A DNA stretch of 64,000 nt, from the NCBI GenBank assembly GCA_029006195.1, contig JAQXGH010000048.1:121098-185097 (forward strand), in the 5' to 3' direction. Of the stretch, positions 62,882 to 64,000 are shown piece after piece. Numbering within the stretch: the first letter of the stretch is position 1; each line of letters opens with the position of its first letter. The stretch comes from Bacillota bacterium (GTDB lineage Bacteria > Bacillota > Clostridia > Peptostreptococcales > Anaerovoracaceae). The position numbers and the translations under genes are program-made. The notes under the pieces were generated by a model. That model was not told where the DNA came from. It made no database searches and saw only the letters and a program-made list of their open reading frames with translations.

Positions 62882-63755
62882 TTTGTCTCCTGTCTGGAAG
62901 AGCCGTTAATAGAACAGCTAAGATGATGAGCACGCCGCCGCCAATCATTGATAATGTAATTGCATCTCCAACAAGGAAGTAGCTGAATACGCAGGCGCAT
63001 GCCGGTTCGAATGTATTGATAATCGCTGCGTTGCTGGAGCCGATAAGTCTGACGCCAACACAGTAGCAGAGAATTGCAACAAATGCGCAGATAACTGCCA
63101 GAAGTAAAATATACATAAGCTGTGCAGGAGTATCTGTGAAAAGCGGCTTACCGCTAATAATGCATCTGAAGAAGTTGAATACTGCAGATACACCTAAAAC
63201 GTAGGCAGGTGTAACTAGAGGGTGAACACCTTTTAGCGAAGGCGAGCCCAGTGCCAGGGCATATACTGTGTATGAAACTGCACAAAGCAAAGCGAAAATT
63301 ACACCTAATACCTGAAGCTTCATGTCAGGCCCCCACACTATGAGGCACATTCCTACCATGGAAATGACTACGGCCGTTATTCTCTTGATGCTGACTTTCT
63401 CCTTGCCTGTTACCATTTCAAATGCTACAACAAAAGCTGGATACATGAATGAAATGATAGTTGCTAGAGATCCGCTGATGTAATCAAATGACATATAGAG
63501 GAATGTGGCAATGCCTATGTATGCGACAAGAACGGCCGCCATAGGTTTCCAGGCTTCTCGAGGTATTCTGAAATCGATTTTTTTGAAAATAATAACAGCC
63601 CACATAAGAATAGCTGCATAGAAAAATTTATCAAAAAGAAGTGTTTCTGTCTGTGCACCGGCGCCGTATGCCATAAACGAAAATGCGGGGATAAGACCAT
63701 AGCAAATCGTTGTAATTATGATGCACGCAAATCCTATAAATCTAGCGTTTTTCAT
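62874..63755 (-). CDS. EamA-type (DMT superfamily) permease
   Basis: 293 residues from ATG 63755, which has AAGGAGG nine bases upstream; the longer frame beginning at 63788 lacks one. About ten membrane helices form two EamA repeats of five. Members export metabolites, amino acids or nucleotide precursors. The substrate is not deducible. It is first in a two-gene operon with the methyltransferase. Confidence 0.9.
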   Translation of the reverse strand: MKNARFIGFACIIITTICYGLIPAFSFMAYGAGAQTETLLFDKFFYAAILMWAVIIFKKIDFRIPREAWKPMAAVLVAYIGIATFLYMSFDYISGSLATIISFMYPAFVVAFEMVTGKEKVSIKRITAVVISMVGMCLIVWGPDMKLQVLGVIFALLCAVSYTVYALALGSPSLKGVHPLVTPAYVLGVSAVFNFFRCIISGKPLFTDTPAQLMYILLLAVICAFVAILCYCVGVRLIGSSNAAIINTFEPACACVFSYFLVGDAITLSMIGGGVLIILAVLLTALPDRRQNG

Positions 63756-63799
63756 TTTGTCCTCCTTACAAATTGTACCCCAATACATAATAACTCATT

Positions 63800-63827
63800 A
63801 GTATAAAAAGAGCAAAAGCATTAACAA
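63800..63827 (-). promoter_or_regulatory. Promoter of the permease-methyltransferase operon
   Basis: On the minus strand TTGTTA (63827-63822), 16 bases, TATACT (63805-63800), 45 bases before the start codon. Confidence 0.65.
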
Positions 63828-63909
63828 AAATTTCCTATAATGGGACTATTTGTGATAGAACCTGACTTCCGTCGTTTTACTAAAAAACTAGTACTCTAGA
63901 GACTAAAAT

Positions 63910-63953
63910 ACGCAGCCGATACATATTATGTAGGAGCTGCGTTTGTTGTTTTT
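63910..63953 (+). terminator. Possible terminator hairpin without an associated gene
   Basis: ACGCAGC (63910-63916) pairs with GCTGCGT (63936-63942) across a 19-base loop, followed by a T-rich tail. No plus-strand gene precedes it. The rest of 63828-64000 shows no open frame or other element I can name. Confidence 0.4.
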
Positions 63954-64000
63954 GCTTTCTAAATCATTTCTCGTCTAACATTTTTCAGCTGTCAATCAAT

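Noticed and set aside
1..64000. CRISPR arrays, IS elements, tRNA genes, prophage
   Set aside because: No regularly spaced repeats, transposase-like proteins, tRNA cloverleaf patterns or phage genes were recognised on either strand.

Overview
The window looks like chromosomal DNA of a low- to mid-GC Gram-positive anaerobe of the Clostridia. The signs are Firmicutes-type gene orders (SRP RNA-dnaX-ybaB-recR; rpmG-secE-nusG-rplK-rplA-rplJ-rplL), T-box and riboswitch control, a SipW secretion cluster, a sorting-signal surface protein, and an energy-converting Ech hydrogenase. A family such as Anaerovoracaceae (Family XIII) is a guess. I see no phage, IS element, CRISPR array, tRNA or rRNA gene.

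Layout. 1-5.5 kb: a NhaC-type antiporter, then greA, a class I lysyl-tRNA synthetase fused to a tRNA-binding domain, and asnS. 5.55-14 kb: a cobalamin riboswitch with its own terminator leads a seven-gene operon. It encodes three exported or anchored proteins (DUF4430-type modules and an alpha/alpha-barrel protein) and a complete ECF transporter with two T subunits. The domain pair resembles the two halves of animal intrinsic factor/transcobalamin, so I read the operon as a surface corrinoid capture and import system. 14.1-22 kb: a thioester/VaFE-type wall protein, an EF-G-like GTPase, radA, a convergent two-component system and a CarD-like regulator. 22.1-27.6 kb: PIN/TRAM protein, ispF, proS, a two-part ChrA transporter, Nudix hydrolase and cyclophilin.

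28.6-34.6 kb: a tightly coupled SipW signal peptidase cluster with three candidate substrates and a 1085-residue secreted protein. 34.6-36.4 kb: a tryptophan T-box controlling a stand-alone trpB2. 36.6-45.4 kb: M50 protease, pcrA, ligA, a PurM/HypE-like protein, SRP RNA, dnaX, ybaB, recR. 45.8-51.1 kb: echABCDEF, with an EchF carrying four 4Fe-4S motifs instead of two. 51.3-54.7 kb: ribosomal protein/secE/nusG cluster with a structured L10 leader; rpoB does not follow rplL. 54.8-58.6 kb: FMN riboswitch and ribDEBAH, then a lone Hpt protein. 59-63.8 kb: a radical SAM gene broken by one in-frame amber codon, a GME-fold-like protein, ung, a methyltransferase and an EamA permease.

Together the genes describe an anaerobe that salvages corrinoids and probably indole or tryptophan, makes its own riboflavin, couples ferredoxin oxidation to H2 production and ion pumping, and builds an elaborate secreted surface layer. 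The translation, ech, trpB2 and ribBA genes share a narrow codon choice (GAA, AAG, AGA, TCA) suggesting high expression. The cobalamin and SipW operons use a more mixed set.
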